Positions 45,123 to 56,385 of a stretch of DNA of 64,000 bases are shown here, piece after piece. The position numbers were made by a program, and so were the translations under genes. The DNA comes from Ceratotherium simum simum (taxonomy: Eukaryota; Chordata; Mammalia; Perissodactyla; Rhinocerotidae). Every line of letters begins with the position of its first letter. Within the stretch, counting starts at the first letter, position 1. The DNA lies in contig NW_004454217.1 of NCBI RefSeq assembly GCF_000283155.1, positions 1,719,237 through 1,783,236 on the forward strand, read 5' to 3'. The notes beneath the pieces were generated by a model that saw nothing but the letters and a program-made list of their open reading frames with translations, had not been told where the DNA came from and searched no databases.

Positions 45123-46067
45123 GTGACCAGAAGGCTTGTTCCCCTTAGAATAACTCCTCTGCCTTTTGCTTTTATATTATCCAGTTAAATCAGAACCTTG
45201 GTGACCTGTATTTACTCAGAAGGGTTCGGGTGGTTTTATACTTTTTAAAAATTACTGTATTTATTTGCTAAATCCATGTGAAAACATTTGTCTTGTTAAA
45301 TCACCAAATCTCCTTTCTCTGACTTAAAAAAGGCATGATAAAATACCTCCTCGTGCATGCTTAACAGAACACACAACATAGTGAACATGTTTCTTCTTAA
45401 CCCCTAAGGAGTCTACTTGCTACCTTTGGGGTTGGTTTTTGTTGTTGTTGTTGTTGAAATTTTTGCTATACCTTCACAGAGATTTTTATTTTCTTTAGGT
45501 AAAATTTCCTGAAATCAGAAGCAGGGGCTTTATTGGATACTGCTTGCCTGTTATTTCTTTAGAAAGCTATTTTTCAATCTGCTGCCGAGTATCAAAACAG
45601 CATTCTAAACAGCTGAATTATTGAAATGTTTGGGGGCAACTAGGCAGCTGGAAAAGGTCCCCCACAGAGGCTGGGTTGGCATTTGGGAGAGCAGCGCCTC
45701 GGGCTACCTGGTGACAGGCAAGGTAGCTCCAAATGAGAGAGATTTTCCCAGCTTGCTGCTGGCAAATCTATAACGTCTGAGTGATGAGTGTGCTTGTGCC
45801 TTGAGATGACAAGGACAGTGTCCAAAAATTTGATCCTGCTATTTGATAGGAAAGGCCATGTTGGAAGAGGATTTTGAGCTGCCCTTTCCCCCTCAGAGTT
45901 AACTTGTTGCATTATTTCAGCTGCAAATATTTCTCCCCTCAATTGAGACTGCTTTAGTTTATTTTATTGTGATGAATACTTAAACAGTTATGGCTATGCT
46001 TTACCCCTGCCTCTTGGCTGAGCATATGTTGCAGGCTCAGTATTTAAATGTGCCCTGGGGATGACTT
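45123..46067. other. Repeat-poor block, possible regulatory sequence
   Basis: No repeat recognised apart from a (TTG)n tract at 45437-45456. 45450-46020 is of mixed composition with little simple sequence. The 100-codon minus-strand frame (45640-45942) has no domain I can identify. Confidence 0.3.
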
Positions 46068-46265
46068 GTGGCTCAGTGTGAGAGCTTGGAGGAGAAAGCT
46101 GGAACACTGGGTTTTGAGTCCAACTCTGCCACTAACTAGCTTGAGATCTGGCACAAGTCAGTTACCTGTCTGGGTCTCAGTCTTTTCCTCTATGGAAAAG
46201 GTATTGGATTGGGTGATATTAACAGTTACTTCTCAGTTACAGTTTCATAATTTCTGTATATTTGA
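46068..46265 (+). mobile_element. MIR-type SINE, sense
   Basis: 'GTGGCTCAGTGTGAGAGCTT', 'TTTTGAGTCCAACTCTGCCA', 'CTAACTAGCTTGAGATCTGG', 'CACAAGTCAGTTACCTGTCT' and 'GGGTCTCAGTCTTTTCCTCT' follow the MIR sense order. The 80-codon frame is in it. Confidence 0.65.
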
Positions 46266-46964
46266 GGTAAGTGAAGCAAATTTTATATGAAACTAGAAAA
46301 CTCATGATGATGCATTTTAGCAAAAAAACTACATGGCGCTAACAGAAGTGATATTTGAGTTAACAGGAAGGTTAAATTTGTTTTCCAAAAGATTAATTAT
46401 AGCAGAAGAACTAACTTGGGGGCCCTAGTGTGTTATATTGATTTTCTTCTGGGATGCCATTTATGGTCCATGATTGGATCACGTAAGAATGTATATAATG
46501 GAGTTAGTATGACCAAGAAGTATCAATTTTATTTTTTATCTGCACTGAGACAATGATTTTTCGTTGTGTTTCATTGTAAAGTTAAATTAGGGCAACTGAA
46601 TGCTCCTAAAGTTGAAACTTAAGCTAACTATCACATATATAATATTATACTGTCCATGCTAAATTATATTAAAGTAAACTATGAGAGATTGTTATACCAA
46701 CCCAGTAAGGTATCATAGAGTTGGATTACATTGGAAACTCCTTTCAAAAGACAATCATGGCTCCATCTAGGATAATTCTTTTGAGATGGGGTGGACATCT
46801 ATTGAGATTAGTGACTTGTTAGGCTCCTCAGCTATTCCAGGAGGATGCCAGCTATACTTCAGCTGGTATGTATTTTGAGGTCTTTGAACTCTTAGACTAC
46901 TTAGTATTAGTAGCTTTTCAGGGAGCACAATACAGTCTTATCATCATTGTATGAAATAAAGTCT
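46266..46964. other. Unassigned AT-rich sequence
   Basis: No gene or repeat recognised. Confidence 0.4.
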
Positions 46965-47235
46965 AATGTAGAGGTTAGCAGCACGAACCCTGGAGTTAGA
47001 TTCACTGACTCTAATTCTGATGCCACCCCTTATCGAGTGACCTTGGACAAGTCACCCAGCTTCTCTCTTTCATAGTTTACTCATCTGAAAATTAGAGATA
47101 AAGATGAAGATTAAATGAATTAATATATTGTAAGGATTAAATGTGTCAATATATTGGAGGAGATTGGAATAAATAATTCCTGGCACATAGCAAGTGATAT
47201 TCAAATGCTGGCTATTATTATTATTGTTAATGTTA
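46965..47235 (+). mobile_element. MIR SINE, sense
   Basis: 'GTAGAGGTTAGCAGCACGAA', 'CCCTGGAGTTAGATTC', 'GAGTGACCTTGGACAAGTCA', 'CCCAGCTTCTCTCTTTCATA', 'TCATCTGAAAATTAGAGATA' and 'CCTGGCACATAGCAAGTGAT'. It is nearly complete and ends in a TTA-rich tail. Confidence 0.82.
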
Positions 47236-47276
47236 TTATTATGCCACCATCATCATCATCATCACCATCACCATCA
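47214..47276. repeat. Compound microsatellite (TTA)n then (CAT/CAC)n
   Basis: ATT repeats up to about 47242, then ATC/ACC repeats to 47276, growing out of the MIR tail. The 84-codon frame 47194-47448 reads this as a His run and is spurious. Confidence 0.85.
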
Positions 47277-47439
47277 ATCTCCAAGATTTATTAACACTCA
47301 GTTGAGCAAAACAATATTGAGGGAGGACCGTGTGAAAGATTTAGAGTCTATCTATTCTTCTAGATACTCTAAACTCTACCATGTCAATCAAGTTATATCT
47401 ACAGAGAGCTGGAATTTTGAACCCTGTATCGATAGTTTG
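47277..47439. other. Unassigned short interval
   Basis: Nothing recognised. Confidence 0.4.
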
Positions 47440-47775
47440 TTGTTTTAGTCAGGGAAATTAACACACTAATGTTTTGTTTCTTGCTCATGTCATGCTCTAA
47501 TTCAGGTTGTATGGTTCTCTTTGGAGACACTCCTCTGAGCTAAGGTTATGGTCTCCTTCCATTGTGTGGCACTGCCATGTTAAACATGAGTCTTCCAGGT
47601 CACTGTGGAAGAAGAAAGCAAGGTGATGTTATGCCCAGACCTCAGTGGAGAGTGCGTTGCTTTGTCTTGGCCAGAACCCGGTCACATGGCCCCAACCTAA
47701 TCTCACATGGCTGGGAAATGTAAAGTTTCTGTGTATGCAAGAAGAATAAATGAGGTTGAGATATTCTCTGTTACA
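47440..47775 (-). mobile_element. MaLR-like repeat (family of 21465 and 32625)
   Basis: 'GTTTTAGTCAGGGAAATTAA', 'TTTCTTGCTCATGTCATGCT', 'GGCACTGCCATGTT', 'TTGGCCAGAACCCGGTCACA', 'TGGCCCCAACCTAATCTCAC' and 'ATGGCTGGGAAATGTAAAGT' run in the same order as at 21465 and 32625. Confidence 0.6.
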
Positions 47776-49205
47776 TATGGTCTTTCAGACTCATTTTTAC
47801 AGGACTTTGATCAGGTCAGTATAAGAAATGGATCAATGCCACATTATCTTGTTTTTATTGTATAAATGCTATTGATTAGTGTACTTTTCATGTGAATCCC
47901 CAGTGGAGCGCTCGGTCTGATCTTAGTTTAAGAATAGTTGTGTCTTTCCTAGGAAAATTGTTAGTATTTTTTTTTTATGTAAACTGAATTGAGACCAGAT
48001 TTCCCTTTTTAAGTTGGCAGACTACTAGAAAGTTTAGAGCCATATTTGTTGCCAATCTGTAGCAACTATATTCCTTGCTCAATTTTGTGCCCCGTAGACC
48101 TAGTTTTCTTATATTGCTTCTTTCATAACTGGTTCGTGTTATTTTTGTTGTATTTTATAAATCCTTATAAATCACAATATATCTTTTTTCTGGAACAATA
48201 TGGGACATAAGTAAATAGGTAAGCAAATTCCTTTATGTAGAGATACACCTAATGGAAATAGTCATCACTGACCCCATTAATTGACAAAGATTCTCTTCCT
48301 TAAACCCCTTGAGAGAGAAGACACTCCCATCAGTAACAGTGGCTCAACTTGGTAGTGATTCACGACTCGGGAGGTAGGGATAGACCCCATAGGAAGGGTT
48401 AAGGAAATACTAAGAGACGGAGGGAGGAAGGTGGGATTTACTCCCATAAACACACACCTCTAGTACCTCTGGTACAGACATATTTAAGTGGTAATGCATT
48501 CCTTCACTGCAATTTGTCATAGCTCTATCCTTTCCTCATATTCTCATAGAATGTTTTATATTTATCTCATACGTAAATCTTTATCTAAGAAAAGGGAAAG
48601 TCCCCTCTTCTCAGAGTATCAGGTTTCCTTATTGCAGCTAGGAGTTCCAAGTTCAAGTTCAAGTTCCAAATGTCAAACTGAAGAGTTTTTCCTGGGCTGA
48701 GGTAAATATCTTCTTGGCCAGACAGAAGCCATGTGCAAGCTGGCTATGGACAGTGTCTCTTTTCTTCTGGGAAAAACATTGAATTGTTTTTTCCCTAACC
48801 TCACTTCTAATTATCCTAAGAAGGTTTTACTTTCCTCTTTTTGCCCATTTTTCCTGGGAAAACAGCTTCATACTATCCAGGGAAAAGCAGAGTGCTAGAG
48901 AGAGAATTTAGTTTGAAAGGCAAGTGCTTTTAAAGAAATTGTGTCTTGTCTTTGACCACACTGCATCTTTGGTAAATTTGAATTGGAAATTAGAAAAGAC
49001 TAACTGGCTTAGCTAATGCAGTTATGCAGACTTCACAAGTGGAGAGAGGACATAGATTTACCTTAAAGATAAAATAGACAAACCTGGGTGAAAGATGGTG
49101 TATTTATGATTAGTTTACCTCATGCCCAGATCCCACCAACTGAGCTTCCGGCCATTTTTGTGGTTTGCCAGTACTGCTTTCTTGCAGGCTTCTTGTAAGT
49201 TAGGT
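47776..49205. other. Unassigned sequence
   Basis: About 1.4 kb with no repeat recognised. A short GTTCAA-type tandem lies at 48643-48670. The 70-codon frame 48488-48700 has no features. Confidence 0.4.
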
Positions 49206-49738
49206 GATGTGGTAGCCAGCCTCCAAGATGGCCCCCAATATTTCCCACCTCCTGGTAATCATACCCACATTTTACCAGTTGGTGTATTTGAACAATAGCA
49301 TAGGGAAGAAACAATGGTAATTCACTTCTGAGATTAGATTATAAAAGATTGCAACTTCCTTCTTCGGTGCTGACTCTCTTTCTTGGATCTCTTGCTCTGG
49401 AGGAAGTAGGCTGCCATATTGTGAGTAGCCTTCCAGAGGCCCATATAGGAAGAACTGAAGCCTCTGGCCAATAGCCAGCGAGATAGTAAGACCTACCAAC
49501 AACCACATATGTGAGATTGGGAGCAGATTCTCTTGCCTCAGTTGAGTCTTAAGATGACTATAGTTCTAGCTGACAGCTTGACTTCAACCTAGTAAGTAAA
49601 CCTCAGCCAGAACCACCCAGCTAAGTTCCTCCCAGATTCTTGAGTATCAGAAACTGTTGAGATAATAAATGTTTGTTGCTTTAGTCTGTTAAATTTTGGA
49701 ATAATTTGTTACACAGCAATAGGTAACTAATATAGATG
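49206..49738 (+). mobile_element. MaLR LTR (MLT1 type)
   Basis: Near-complete LTR: 'GGTAGCCAGCCTCCAAGATG', 'GCCCCCAATATTTCCCACCT', 'GAGATTAGATTATAAAAGAT' (TATA region), 'CAACTTCCTTCTTCGGTGCT', 'GCCAATAGCCAGCGAGATAG', 'AACTGTTGAGATAATAAATG' (AATAAA) and '...CACAGCAATAGGTAACTAAT'. It is a relative of the copy at 30900. The minus-strand frames of 64 and 78 codons are artefacts. Confidence 0.86.
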
Positions 49739-50424
49739 AGAAAGAATGAACATAAATCTTTTCTTCAAAATATCAGAAAAATAAATCATTGAATTTTCCT
49801 GAACATGAAAAAATACCTGACTTTTCTTTCTACTTCAATTTCTTTCCTCCTTTCCACCTTAATAAATATACTTATTGCCTGGCACAGCAAAGGAAATGAG
49901 ATTCTCGACTAATGTTGAAACCCATTGACAGTATCCTGGAGTGGTGATTGAAGAGATGAGATTGCTCCCAATGTTCAGTGTGAAAAGAATCATCTCCAAC
50001 AAATCTCATAGTAATGGTCATTATTAATTATCATCTAGGCAGCTCTTTCTTTTTCTTCCCTTCTTTTGGAGATTCAGACAGGCATCTCCTCTGTTGGGAT
50101 GTAAAATATGGATTAAGACAGAGTCTGCTTCTGGTCTGAGGTTAGCTTTTTCTCTCCACATAGTCTATTTTCCTCTTTTGGTATTTAGAATAATGGATAG
50201 AGAACACCTTTCAGGAACCAGATATTCTGCCTTAAATTTTGCCATGAGATGCTGCAAAGAATCACAGAACAGAGGCAGTTTCACTTCTTCTTTTTTGACA
50301 TACAAGAGCTGAGCAGAAACTCTCTTGAGACAGCTGGAGCCCTGCGTCCAGTTTAATGTTCTATTTAAGTGAAAAGTCTTTAATATTTCGCTAGTGTTTT
50401 AATTCATAATACAACTTCTTTTTA
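49739..50424. other. Unassigned AT-rich sequence
   Basis: No gene or repeat recognised. Confidence 0.4.
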
Positions 50425-50600
50425 CAGCATGGTAAACATAGTTTTACTTCCGTTATCTCAGAGATTCAGATTATATTACCCTAATTTAATAAAGTGAGGA
50501 GGTACTGAAAGGATGTGATGTGTCCAAAGTTCCCCAGATGGTTGGAAACATTCGTGACTAGAATCTCCATTTCCCACCTTCATTCTAGGCCTTCTTTTTC
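50425..50600 (-). mobile_element. MIR SINE fragment, possible, antisense
   Basis: 'AATAAAGTGAGGAGGTACTG', 'GATGTGTCCAAAGTTCCCCA' and 'GATGGTTGGAAACATTCGTG' roughly follow the antisense MIR order. Heavily eroded. Confidence 0.4.
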
Positions 50601-52050
50601 ACACAAGAGTGGGTAGTTAGTTGAATTCAAATCAATTTCCTATGTATGCAAAGAATGGCTTTCACACATTAAGGATGGCCCAAGACAGAGAGATCCTGTG
50701 AAGTTTCTTAAATGGTGGTCATTAATTCTCCAAGATAGTGAGTATAGGTTTTAAACAGCATAAAACAGTTTGGACAAGTCCACGCAATTGTATTGCTATT
50801 TAATAAATTTAATTTTACCTAAAATAACACTTCTGCTAAAACTGAATGGTACCTCTTTATCTTGGACAACACGGTACTATCATATAATATGGCAAAAATA
50901 TTCAACATATGTTTGAGATTCGCTCATGCTGTGTAAGTGAAACAGACCCCGGAAAAATTACTTTTATTTGAATCTGCCTGAATTTGTTCAAGTCTATCTT
51001 TGCAGCACCTCTGGTGAAGTGTGTCTCAAGGGGCATACATTTATTCACAGGGCTGCACTGTATAAGTAGCAGCTACCTCCCATTCTGAGCATGGTTAAAA
51101 GTAGAGTTAATCTTCATCTGGAATGTGCCTTGTTTTTGCTCTATTTATCCATGGAGGACATTAATCAGTGCTTCCTTGGAAACAATGTTCTGGTATATGA
51201 GTTAAAATTGTAATGAATCTAAAGAGAGGCAAATGAATAGGTCTAAAAATAGATTCCTATTCAGCAAAATCCACACGCCTCTCCCTAAGACACAGTTCTC
51301 CTGGTTGACTATCCACCGCAGTCAAGGGCACAGAGCTTTGCAAGGGCTTGGCCCTTTGCCCTTGGTGCACATATGGGCACACCTAAGACCCTGCAGGACC
51401 ATTGTTCTCTCGTGCAGAGCAATTAAACTGCCAGATTTCAGCTGTGCTGCACCTTTCATATTTTCCTAACATTAATTTCTACATGAGCCAAGGCAAACGA
51501 GCAACTGGGAAACCTGATTGTCTTCTCAAGGCTTCCTCTGTGTCTCTCCAATGAAAAGAGTGTTCTACAATTCTGCTGTGTGCATCCTAAACATCATTTA
51601 TTATCTTAAAAAAGGAAGTACTCCTAAATAACATACACATAATTCCCAATTAGATAATTTTAATCATTATGCAAATCTAATGAGACACCTTTAGTTTTGT
51701 TGCTCCCTAAATTGGATACCTTTCAAAAATATTTAAAGAAATATCATTATGCCAAAATACCCACAGCAGTCTAGAATATATTTCTTCATGAATGCTGACC
51801 AGATAAGTATTAAATAACTTCAAGGGTTCCATCATTTATGAACAAACACAATTTGTAACTGTAATGTTTTGAAATGAAAGTTTGCCAAGGTCGTTACTGT
51901 CATGGTGGATATATTCTAACTGAGAGACTTGCAGGTCTGCTGCTCTGCTAATTCATTGGAATTTATGTACCGTGACTATCTAGGTATATGCACATTCTAT
52001 TGCTGGTAAGGATGTGGGCCTTATAGTCTATCTGGTTGCTCATCCTGGCA
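50601..52050. other. Repeat-poor block, candidate regulatory region
   Basis: About 1.4 kb with no repeat I recognise. A perfect POU octamer ATGCAAAT sits at 51669-51676 with flanking TAATT/TAATC homeodomain-like sites (51650-51685). The frame at 51233-51469 (78 codons) has no features. Function is inference; such motifs also occur by chance in AT-rich DNA. Confidence 0.35.
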
Positions 52051-52429
52051 AGATGCTCTGGACCATGCGATGGTCACAAGGGCCCTTTCCTCCAGATGCA
52101 ATCAGGCCCTAGCAGTCCACTCCACTCCTTATGCATAGGTCTTCCCTGGACTCTTGAGGGGCAGCAGGAGGTGGAGGCCTAGAGCAGGAACTCAGTTAAT
52201 GTTTGTTAAACAAAGGGCTGAATCTTGCAGCAGAGAGTTCAACAGAGAGAAGTGAACATTTTTCTAATTCAATCTAATTCTATTGATAACCCCTTTCTGT
52301 TTCTGCTAAAAGTTCTATCACTTAGTGATGTGGTTTTTTTTGTGTCTTCCTGAGGCCTCCACTGTGACCTTGTCTTTCAAGTGGTTCCTCCCTAGAAAAG
52401 AACTGGGGAGGGAGAAAGTTGTGAGTTCT
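52051..52429. other. Unassigned sequence
   Basis: 'GCAGGAACTCAGTTAATGTT', then 'TGTTAAACAAAGG' near 52185-52215, may be the tail of a sense L2. Nothing else. Confidence 0.35.
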
Positions 52430-52645
52430 TCTCAGAGCATGGGTGTTTAAAGGGAGTCAGGGGAACTATGAGACAGGTGGGGTCCATGAGTGGCCTCTGG
52501 GGCATTCGTAATTCCCCTGAGATGTCATGCAAATTGGGGGCATTTATCCATATATGTATATGTATTTTTTAAGGAAGAAGATCTCTGGTTTTCATCAGAT
52601 GCTCAAAAACATTTGGGTTCCCAAACTGTCAAGAATCACTGCCAT
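52430..52645 (+). mobile_element. Old DNA-transposon-like repeat, possible
   Basis: 'TAATTCCCCTGAGATGTCAT', 'GCAAATTGGGGGCATTTATC', 'GGTTTTCATCAGATGCTCAA' and the end 'GTCAAGAATCACTG' resemble a dispersed DNA element ending in an AGAACCACTG-type terminus. Confidence 0.4.
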
Positions 52646-53320
52646 AGAGGTTATCAGCAATAATTACAGACAGACTTTGAAACTGAACTACTAATGTTAC
52701 CGGTTACCCTAGGTGCTGGGGTTTTAAAAATGCAATTCTGAAGGTGATTAATTAGAAATATTTTGCTGTTAGACACACAAAATGCTATCTGAGTAAAAAG
52801 TCATGTTATCCAAATAGTCAAGACTTTGTGGAATGCCTTATGGTTCAAACTTTCCCTTAAACTCAGAGCTGACTGATTTTTTTCAGATATGCAAGTTCTT
52901 GTTCTGCTCTCATGGACTCTGGAACAGAAGTTGAGTGATAATGGAGCATTTGCAAATTATGTCTTGCAGTACAATGGAAACGGAGGTTTCATTTTTCATT
53001 CTTTTCAGTCTAGTAGAGATCTGGTCTCTCATGCCTGAAATATATTTTCTTTCAGAATCTATCTTTTCTACTAGCTAAGTATTCACGATAAAAAGGACCC
53101 TTCTAGAAGACAGAATGAGTTGAGTACATTGTGTTTCATCTTTATGATGAAATGCAGACTTCCTATTATAAGGCAAATCCTTCTTTTGAAAAAGTTGAAC
53201 AGAAAGGCACTTAAAAAAGAGTCTTATAGATTAAATTTGGAGGACTAAGAAAAACTGATAAAATTTATTTGATCATGAATTGGATAAATTTCCATTGATT
53301 TTTGGAAAAGCACTGATGTG
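52646..53320. other. Unassigned AT-rich sequence
   Basis: No gene or repeat recognised. Confidence 0.4.
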
Positions 53321-53344
53321 TGTGTGTATACATATATACACACA
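53321..53344. repeat. Perfect 10-bp inverted repeat (TG/TA/CA)
   Basis: TGTGTGTATA (53321-53330), a CATA loop, and TATACACACA (53335-53344) form a perfect hairpin or cruciform-capable sequence from a compound microsatellite. Confidence 0.88.
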
Positions 53345-53469
53345 ATATAGTATACAATATAGTAAAAAATACAGTAAAAAAGGGAACAGAATGCCAGGCC
53401 ACCTGGTGTTTGTATAGAACGTAACAAGCATTGTTTTGTTTTCACCAAGAAAATTTTAATCAACAAATG
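53345..53469. other. Unassigned short interval
   Basis: A/T-rich with ATATAGTA units; nothing else. Confidence 0.4.
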
Positions 53470-53695
53470 ATTTAGCAAACATTCATTCATCTGTTTATTC
53501 ATTCAGCAGACATTTGAGTGTCTACAAGGTGCTAGGGCCTTTGTTAATCTCTGATGTGAAAATATGAATAAGAAGGGATCCCTCCTCAAAAGCCTGCCTT
53601 TCAGCCCAGGAGATAGACTAAATACAACCCAATATGCTCAGGGTTGGTACTGTCAGTGGAAGCTGCACGATAGGGAGGGATCTAATGAGAGGTCT
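53470..53695 (-). mobile_element. LINE2 3' end, antisense, left segment
   Basis: 'CATTCATTCATCTGTTTATT', 'CATTCAGCAGACATTTGAGT', 'GTCTACAAGGTGCTAGGGCC' and 'GGGTTGGTACTGTCAGTGGA' follow the reverse-complement L2 3' end. Interrupted by a MIR. Confidence 0.75.
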
Positions 53696-53896
53696 CCTGC
53701 GTGTAAACTTGGTGCCATTATGTATTAGCCTTGGGGCCATGGCCAGTCACTGCACCTACAGAGTAGATCTCAGACTCTTTTTTTAAATTAAGTAGCACCA
53801 CCTCACAGTGTTGTCATGAGTATGTAAAGGATTTAGTAGAATGCCAATAAATCCTGCGTAAATGTTAATTGTTATGATTAATTTTATTATTATTAA
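53696..53896 (+). mobile_element. MIR SINE, sense, nested in L2
   Basis: 'CCTCACAGTGTTGTCATGAG', 'TATGTAAAGGATTTAGTAGA', 'ATGCCAATAAATCCTGCGTA' and 'AATGTTAATTGTTATGATTA' with an ATTATT tail match the second half of a sense MIR. The first half is eroded. Confidence 0.6.
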
Positions 53897-54085
53897 AAAC
53901 ACTGCCTGAACAAAGTACTTGGGAGCACAGAGAAGGGAACCATGACAAATGACTACAGAGGTTCTGGAAAGATAATATAGAAAATGTACAATCTGAGTTA
54001 AGTGGGGTTAGAGTGAGAAGGATCTTCAAAGGGACACAGATGGCATGAAAATGCACAGGTGTTGGGGAGGAGGGTTAAGGCTATG
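53897..54085 (-). mobile_element. LINE2, antisense, right segment
   Basis: 'CTGAACAAAGTACTTGGGAG' to 'GGATCTTCAAAGGGACACAG' continues the antisense L2 after the MIR. Confidence 0.5.
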
Positions 54086-56019
54086 GAGAAAGAGGCTTTC
54101 TAGAATACTTACATTGTTTTCCTTCATGTGTTCAAAATAGTTTTTTTCCCTCTCTCTTAGAACTTATAATTTGCCTTTTAAAAAGTTTCTCTTCTTGACA
54201 TCAAAAAATTATTCAAGTCTAATGAATAATTGTCACTTTTGGGCCTCTTTATTCCCAGCTAGCTAGTCTCCCAATGTGGATTTATTAACTCCATAATTTA
54301 ACTAATAAATATAAATTTTAAATTAGAAATATATTCCAATTTACTATTTTTCTTATGTTTACGTTCAAGGCTAAGGTTTTCTCTTTTTCATCTTGCTTTA
54401 TTTTATAGCAAGTATTTCCAAAATATTGCCACTTTTTGTTAACCATCTTTTATTGCTCATTCTTTCTTTTATATACACATTGTTTTGTACATAATTTAGT
54501 ATTAAATTATATTTTTTATTTGCCATTTTGACTGAACAGTGCCTAGCTTAATCTGCCACACAACCCTAAAGCATCAAGCTTGTGGAATTTATATATGAGT
54601 ATGTGTGTGCATGTGTGTACATATATGTATCTGGCCATTTTGCCAATGTGAGAGTTTAATTAAAAAACATTTTCCTAATTCCTCGAATATTTTGTGAGAT
54701 ATTGATAAAAGCAGGGTACAGAAGTAGCAATATGGCTGTGACTGACTGGCAACACGATTCATAAGAAAAAATGCTCTATTTCTTCAGTTCACAAATATGT
54801 GATATCATTTTTATTAAAGTATATTGGCCTGTGACCTTCTTTAATTTAAATTTAGACTAAACCCTCTAAGGTCTAGAACCTATGATAATTGAAATTTGAC
54901 TTGATACAGGTAATATATCCAATATGGCAAATAACAGTTTCCTTGCTACTTTGAGGGGCACATACATTTTGAATAGGCTTAGAATTTAAAATAAAATCCT
55001 TATCAGTTAATGTTTTCAAAATCAATTCATATTGTCAGTACATTCAAATGCTTTTAGAGAATATAATACTTTCTCTGTACACAAGAGTACTCAGCAAGTG
55101 TTAGCCTTAATCTTCAGATATATTAGAAATCAGTGTACTTGAAATACTATTATTTTAGCAATACCTATTCTCATGTTAATAAAATTCTTATCTATGAAAA
55201 CGTCTGCAAGGAATTCAATGCTATTAATCTAATTGAAACTATTTGATTACACGGAGATGAACGTTAAAATGACTAATATTTTTTGGAGACAAGTTTAATT
55301 TGCTTTTAAGTACTATAGCAAATGACATTCTTCTAGATCTCTGAATGGTATTGATGTTTATGTGTTCAGGTGTTGCACAAATTAAGGAACTAAATCACTT
55401 TCATAGGTAGGAGTTAAATGCGGTAGAGAAGTCATTAAAGTAATTTAGAGCTGATGATATGTCAAAGCAGTTTCCTATGAAATCCTACAGAGATGGGAGG
55501 GAGTACAAATCATTGAGAATTAAAGATTTTTTTCATCTCTAATTACTTTAGCTCTCTTAGGAACCACACATAAATTTTTAATGTAAAAAATAAAGACAAC
55601 AAATACCAGGGAGGAAATATTACACTTAATGCTGGCTTGCTCACTTTTTGTTTTTCAAGACCGGAATTCTGGGATCCAGCTGAATTTGTGTACTTGGGTT
55701 TTAATGCCTCCTCTCTTCATCTTCACTAAAACAGCATCAGCAACAAATTGTTTATATGGCGTGGGAGATTTCATTCCTCTATCCTATTCATTCGACTAAA
55801 ATGAATCGGAAATGCCTAAAAAGCTTTCTGTCAATATAGGTTTTTCTTTTATTTTTAATGCAAGTTAAATAAACTTTTAGGCTAAAAACTGATTTCAAGT
55901 ATCCTTGAATTTGTGTATGAAACCCAAGTATGTTAATATCCATTCTTGTTTAATTTAATTATGGGTTGCAGTAGGCATCTATTATTTTGGTCATACAGCA
56001 TCTACTCACTATTCTGTAG
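54086..56019. other. Unassigned AT-rich region, partly repeat-poor
   Basis: About 1.9 kb. 54100-54700 is very T-rich with TATG/TGTG tracts (54590-54630). 55260-55880 is free of simple repeats and of recognisable elements. No gene is supported. Confidence 0.35.
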
Positions 56020-56385
56020 ATAAAATCACCTCATTTTTCCCCTGGGAAACCCTCTATCATCTATTCTTCATGGGGCAGTGAGGAGTATGTGGCTCAAATG
56101 TGGCCAATCAGAGCATTATGTTCCCATAGCCACAGTGGTTGGCTCAGGGGTGAGTATCTGAGCACAGCTATTTTGTCACTATTAGGACCTGAGAATGAAG
56201 TTAACATGGAAGAAAGTAGAATAAAAAACAGGAGAGAGGCCAAGTCTCAGTGAATATCTGGAAAAAAAAGACCTAGATTTTTTAGTTATTTCATCTAAGT
56301 AGTCCCCCTTTTTATTTATGCCAGTCTGAATTGGGTTCTCTGTTACTTGCAACTGAAAGAATCCTAACCAAAATATGCACAGAAT
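56020..56385 (+). mobile_element. LTR-like repeat, probable
   Basis: 'GTGGCTCAAATGTGGCCAAT', 'GTTCTCTGTTACTTGCAACT' and 'GAAAGAATCCTAACCAAAAT' resemble the 3' end of a dispersed mammalian LTR-like family. The 73-codon minus-strand frame is a shadow. Confidence 0.45.

Noticed and set aside
47194..47448. Frame encoding a run of histidines
   Set aside because: The His run is a (CAT/CAC)n microsatellite growing from a MIR tail.
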